A model generated the notes under the pieces. That model was not told where the DNA came from. It was given only the letters and a program-made list of their open reading frames with translations, and ran no database searches. The position numbers and the translations under genes were made by a program. A DNA stretch of 32,458 nt from Phoronis australis (taxonomy: Eukaryota > Phoronida > Phoronidae), in the NCBI GenBank assembly GCA_002633005.1, contig NMRA01000638.1, forward strand, positions 1 through 32,458. The letters run 5' to 3'. This document shows positions 31,878 to 32,458 of the stretch, piece by piece; positions within the stretch are counted from its first letter, which is position 1; each line of letters starts with the position of its first letter.

Positions 31878-32458
31878 CTGGAAACACAAAGGTTGCAGTG
31901 TAACAGAATAATTGTAACTTGACATTTAAGGTCTAGAGGCCAGAGGAGAAGAGGTGGGTAGCAAAACGCTTACAAATATAGACAAAAAATGTCACTGATC
32001 CGAGTATTCAAGCATGACTCACCTGTCATCCATTGCAAAACAATTGCCACACAAACGAGAAACAAATAGCTTTTTGATAATTAAAATATCATTTTGAATC
32101 ACAGAAATTATCAATGATTTTAAACTAAGACTTAAGTAACAACCAGCAAGCATTCTTGACATGGCAACATTTTGCTGCAGCACTTTATTGACAACATGAG
32201 CAAGATAATTCAATAAAATGTAATTGATCATGATTGTAGATTGGGAATTTCATTTATCAACATTAAAGTGACAACCTTTCCATCGCACCACTTTCAATGG
32301 TTTTAGTGTATTGGTGACTAAGAGAAGAGCAATAAATTAACATTGAAATCACCAATCCCATGGACAGGAATGCACAACAGAGTGCACAAACTCTCTCCCC
32401 CCCATCTCTCTCTCCCCCATCTCTCTCTCCCCTATCTGTCTCCCTCTCCCCCCCCTAC
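31878..32458. other. Spectraplakin intron at the right edge
   Basis: No EF-hand exon is visible. It ends in a CT microsatellite. Confidence 0.5.
32391..32458. repeat. CT-rich microsatellite (CTCTCCC type)
   Basis: Imperfect tandem CTCTCTCCCCCAT-like units run to the window edge. Confidence 0.95.

Noticed and set aside
32019-32231. Possible extra spectraplakin exon with donor GACAG|GTGAGT near 32021 (minus)
   Set aside because: The donor is good, but the upstream frame has no EF-hand pattern and no convincing acceptor.
32391-32458. CRISPR-like or regulatory reading of the CT-rich end
   Set aside because: Simple microsatellite without spacers.

Overview
The window looks like nuclear DNA of an invertebrate animal. 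It is AT-rich, has GT-AG introns, and carries one clearly recognisable conserved animal gene among many degraded transposable elements (Ty3/gypsy, Penelope-like, a TIR DNA element, and tandem-core repeats of the pearl/Helentron-associated kind). The word AGGCCTA recurs (about 9651, 9794, 17156). I associate it loosely with marine invertebrate deuterostomes, but I would not assign a phylum from it.

Genes. The minus strand from 31877 down to 18214 holds the last five exons of a spectraplakin (MACF1/dystonin/short stop): the GAS2 microtubule-binding domain over three exons, a Ser/Arg/Thr-rich tail with an SxIP EB1-binding motif, and the stop codon. Splice phases agree across all five exons. Further upstream exons, expected to encode EF-hands, lie beyond the right edge. 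On the left, a small two-exon plus-strand gene of unknown function (5906-6812, 86 codons when spliced) has good splice sites and an open frame, with an overlapping upstream ORF. A minus-strand protein-like stretch broken by a stop and frameshifts (7209-7675) and a candidate minus-strand promoter and first exons (about 9305-8477) are weaker calls.

Layout. 1-3181: a direct duplication whose first copy ends at a single N. 3182-5640: noncoding with degenerate repeats. 5641-5741: a perfect 49-bp-arm palindrome. 5750-9305: the unknown small genes. 9310-11590: nothing recognised. 11590-14584: a decayed gypsy element (integrase plus 3' LTR) split by a nested tandem-core element. 16251-17751: a 1.5-kb TIR element. 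18214-31877: spectraplakin exons. Their large introns contain a Penelope-like GIY-YIG remnant, hammerhead-like motifs, a second N-bounded duplication, a 316-bp tandem duplication and two more tandem-core elements. The right edge is a CT-rich microsatellite.

Most notable observation: the monomers of the tandem-core elements carry a 14-bp match to the bilaterian CTCF core consensus (8 exact matches and 6 with one mismatch, all on the plus strand). These elements may therefore disperse arrays of insulator-type sites, including inside the spectraplakin introns.
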